Source: an uncultured Planktomarina sp. (GTDB taxonomy: Bacteria > Pseudomonadota > Alphaproteobacteria > Rhodobacterales > Rhodobacteraceae). Taken from it: a stretch of DNA of 64,000 nt. Under the pieces are notes generated by a model. The model made no database searches and was not told where the DNA came from. It saw nothing but the letters and a program-made list of their open reading frames with translations. Below are positions 61,438 through 64,000 of this stretch, piece after piece (position 1 is the first letter of the stretch; the number at the start of each line of letters is the position of its first letter). A program made the position numbers and the translations under genes. The DNA lies in assembly GCA_905181815.1 (NCBI GenBank), contig CAJIZA010000001.1:310001-374000 (forward strand), in the 5' to 3' direction.

Positions 61438-63696
61438 ATGCGCCAAGGGCTTGTTAGTTCTTTATTAGACAAAATGGCGGATCTACGCGCTAACCCGCAG
61501 GTCAACTCGAACTTGACCTTTGTTTTGGTGATTACGGGGCCTTTGCTGGTGTTCCTCACGTTCTATGCCATGCAACCAATTAAAGGCGGGCGGGACTCGC
61601 TGCGGTTCATTTTGACTGCAGATTTCGTTTATATTTTGTTTATCACGACCTTACTGATCCGCCGAATTGTCCAGCTGGCTGCCGCCCGCCGGGCGCAATC
61701 GGCGGGCTCGCGGTTGCATTTCCGCCTCACGACAGCCTTCGGGGTGATTGCCCTGTTCCCAACGATTTTGGTCGCCATATTTGCGGTGCTTTCGGTCAAT
61801 CAGGCGCTGGAGGGGTGGTTTTCTGAAAGGGTGCGCAATGCGGTAGGCGCCTCTTTGAGTGCAGCGCAAGCCTATGAGGCGCAAACCCGCAACGGGGTAA
61901 TATCTGATACTCAAATTTTTGCCCAACGCCTTAATACACTGTACCAAAGTGAATTTTTTTCACGCAGTATTGATATGGACAGCCAACTCAGTCCCGCGCT
62001 CACCCGTCTTCAGACCCAGTTTGAACGCGGCTTTAAAGAGATATACATCATCAACAATCTGGGAGAGTTGCGGCTGCGCGGGCCGTCGTCTTATCTGTTT
62101 GATTACGAACAGCCAACTGAAGAGCAAATTATAGCCGCAGGTGGGCTGAAGCCCATAATTATAAAGGATTGGCCAAGCAATGAGATGCGGGCGCTCATCC
62201 GATTGCAAAGTTACACCAACCATTATCTTTACCTCACACGCAGTGTTGAGGGGTCTCTTTTGGCCTTGCTCGAAGAAACCACTGAAACCGCGCGCTATTA
62301 TAATCAGCTTGAATCAGAACGCGGAAGGCTCTTGTTTGATTTTGGACTGCTGTACCTCGCCTTTGCAGTGATTTTAATTTTGACGGCGACCTGGCTTGGG
62401 CTTTGGTTTGCCGAAAGATTGGCCAGTCCCGTGGGGCGCATGGCGGCAGCAGCGCAAAAGGTTGGAGCGGGAGACCTGGACGCTCAGATTGAAAATATTA
62501 ATGGCGATGATGAGATCGCGATGCTGGCGCGCTACTTCAACCAAATGACCCACCGTTTGAAAGGCCAACGTGACACCTTAATTAAAAGTGCAGATCAAGC
62601 CGAGCGCCGCCGGAGATTGTTTGATTCCGTTCTGGCGTCTGTGACATCTGGCGTGATTGGACTCGATCAAGCGGGCAATATTATGTTTTTAAACAAATCC
62701 GCACAACGGGTTTTGGATTTGCCAGGCTCCACCGAGCCGCGCGCGCTCTCGGAGGCGGTGCCTGAGTTGGCCAGTATGTTCACAGATTTTTGTTCAAGCC
62801 TTTCTGATGTGGCACAGCGTGAAGTGCGCGTGGTGCGCCGAGGGAAGTTAGAGAGCCTTTTGGTGCGCATTGCTCGCCGGTCCGATGAGCTGTCCGATGC
62901 TGAGGGCTATGTGATCGCACTGGAAGATGTCACAGATCTGGTCAGCGCTCAGCGCATGGCCGCTTGGGGCGATGTTGCCCGGCGGATTGCCCATGAGATT
63001 AAGAACCCGTTAACGCCTATTCGGCTGTCTGCGGAACGTATAAAACGCAAGTTCTCACCACAGGTTGGCGAGGGATCAGAGCAGCTGGAACGTATGACTG
63101 ATGTCATTGTGCGCCAAACCAATGAACTCAGCCGAATTGTTGACGAATTTTCGCAATTTGCGCGCATGCCGGAACCAGATTGCCGACCTACAGATTTTAG
63201 TGACTTTCTCAGGGGGACTATTTTGTTACAAGAAATTGGGCAGCCAGATGTGAAATTTACATTAGATCTGCCGAAAGAAGCGCTCTGGATTGATGCCGAT
63301 GCGTCGATGATTGGCCGGGCTGTAACCAATTTGTTGAAGAACGCTGGCGAATCCATAGACGATAGAAAAGCGCAGCAGCCCAATCATATGGGCCAAATTC
63401 GGGTTGCAGCTGTGCAAACAGATCGGTCGGTGGTGGTGGAGATATCGGACAACGGCGCGGGGCTGCCCGAAGATCGCGCGCGTCTGCTCGAGCCATATGT
63501 GACCAATCGGGTATCAGGAACAGGCCTTGGCTTGTCTATTGTGGTGAAAACCATCGAAGAACATGGAGGCACCTTTGCACTCACCGATGCGGAAGCGTTT
63601 GAAGAAGGCGACCGGCCAGGGGCCAAGGCTGCCATTAAACTGCCGCGTCTGGCCGATAGTACTGCACAAAAAATTGATTTAGGAATACCAGCATGA
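61438..63696 (+). CDS. ntrY: Membrane sensor kinase NtrY
   Basis: A 752-residue kinase: several N-terminal hydrophobic segments (LTFVLVITGPLLVFLTFYAM, FVYILFITTLLI and FGVIALFPTILVAIFAV), a periplasmic loop, a further helix (LLYLAFAVILILTATWLGLW), HAMP, PAS, H-box AHEIKNPLTPIRLSAERI and the ATPase G boxes ISDNGAGLPE and GTGLGLSIV. It works with NtrX in nitrogen and redox control. The stop overlaps ntrX. Confidence 0.95.
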   Translation: MRQGLVSSLLDKMADLRANPQVNSNLTFVLVITGPLLVFLTFYAMQPIKGGRDSLRFILTADFVYILFITTLLIRRIVQLAAARRAQSAGSRLHFRLTTAFGVIALFPTILVAIFAVLSVNQALEGWFSERVRNAVGASLSAAQAYEAQTRNGVISDTQIFAQRLNTLYQSEFFSRSIDMDSQLSPALTRLQTQFERGFKEIYIINNLGELRLRGPSSYLFDYEQPTEEQIIAAGGLKPIIIKDWPSNEMRALIRLQSYTNHYLYLTRSVEGSLLALLEETTETARYYNQLESERGRLLFDFGLLYLAFAVILILTATWLGLWFAERLASPVGRMAAAAQKVGAGDLDAQIENINGDDEIAMLARYFNQMTHRLKGQRDTLIKSADQAERRRRLFDSVLASVTSGVIGLDQAGNIMFLNKSAQRVLDLPGSTEPRALSEAVPELASMFTDFCSSLSDVAQREVRVVRRGKLESLLVRIARRSDELSDAEGYVIALEDVTDLVSAQRMAAWGDVARRIAHEIKNPLTPIRLSAERIKRKFSPQVGEGSEQLERMTDVIVRQTNELSRIVDEFSQFARMPEPDCRPTDFSDFLRGTILLQEIGQPDVKFTLDLPKEALWIDADASMIGRAVTNLLKNAGESIDDRKAQQPNHMGQIRVAAVQTDRSVVVEISDNGAGLPEDRARLLEPYVTNRVSGTGLGLSIVVKTIEEHGGTFALTDAEAFEEGDRPGAKAAIKLPRLADSTAQKIDLGIPA

Positions 63697-64000
63697 CAGA
63701 TATTTTGATTATTGATGACGAGCGCGATATCCGCGAGTTGATCTCCGAAATATTGATCGATGAAGGCTACAAAACACGGCTCGCAGGCACCTCTGATGTG
63801 GCTATGCGCCTGATTGCGGATGAGCGCCCGGCAATGTTAATCCTCGACATCTGGCTGAAAGACAGTGCGATGGATGGGATTGATATTTTAAAGTCAGTAA
63901 AATCCAATTATCCAGATATCCCGGTGGTGATTATTTCTGGCCACGGTAACATCGAGATTGCTGTTGCGGCCATCAAACAAGGCGCGTTCGATTTCATCGA
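63693..64000 (+). CDS. ntrX: Response regulator NtrX, cut by the window end
   Basis: The first 102 codons are present: MTDILIIDDERDIRELISEI, then a receiver with Asp in LILDIWLKDSAMDG and VVIISGHGNIEIAVAAIKQG. The rest is beyond the window. The ATG overlaps the ntrY stop (ATGA), as usual. Confidence 0.93.
   Translation, partial: MTDILIIDDERDIRELISEILIDEGYKTRLAGTSDVAMRLIADERPAMLILDIWLKDSAMDGIDILKSVKSNYPDIPVVIISGHGNIEIAVAAIKQGAFDFI

Overview
The window looks like chromosome from a marine alphaproteobacterium of the Rhodobacteraceae (Roseobacter group), possibly a small-genome pelagic lineage. The reasons are the gene orders bamA-ompH-fabZ-lpxA-lpxI-lpxB, mnmA-(sciP-ctrA)-ligA-recG and dusB(nifR3)-ntrB-ntrC-ntrY-ntrX, an NtrC without GAFTGA, and paired dimethylglycine-dehydrogenase-like FAD/GcvT proteins. 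The species assignment is inference.

Layout. 0-6.3 kb: outer-membrane assembly and lipid A genes, with bamA frameshifted. 6.3-13.1 kb: mnmA, a decayed sciP-ctrA pair exactly where that regulatory module would be expected, then ligA (which lacks its four zinc cysteines) and recG. 13.1-20.6 kb: housekeeping genes (NifU-like scaffold, hisI, gluQ, trmFO, a frameshifted enoyl-CoA hydratase, rplM-rpsI).

20.85-33.06 kb: a low-GC accessory region that I regard as the most interesting part. It begins at an intact tRNA-Ser(CGA) and holds two tandem related elements, delimited by an 84-bp perfect repeat of most of the tRNA and by a third, mutated copy. The left element (7.9 kb) has a tyrosine integrase beside the repeat and a T7-like terminase pair (TerS and TerL), but no capsid, portal, tail, polymerase or lysis gene. 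It also carries ribosomal protein bS21, a stand-alone Lrp/AsnC effector domain and small proteins. The right element (4.2 kb) is an eroded relative with remnants of terL and integrase and intact copies of the bS21 and Lrp-like genes. The two bS21 proteins are identical although about 19 codons differ synonymously. This resembles a phage satellite or tycheposon-like element that may bring its own packaging enzyme and a ribosomal protein to a helper-phage infection. Both copies now show decay.

33.1-64 kb: ordinary chromosome. It holds a GMC oxidoreductase, a relic tungstate transporter, a DMT exporter, two divergent DMGDH-like paralogues, an SDR, metA (with the acetyl-type residue E111), guaA, an MttB-family methyltransferase, lipA, hpt, ratA, amtB, cinA-pgpA-ispDF, and the dusB-ntrBC-ntrYX nitrogen-control cluster, whose last gene runs off the end.

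Caution: several single-base frameshifts (bamA, enoyl-CoA hydratase, terL, sciP, ctrA) occur. One is in an essential gene, so some may be sequencing errors. The ctrA lesions also include substitutions and a point nonsense change and look real.
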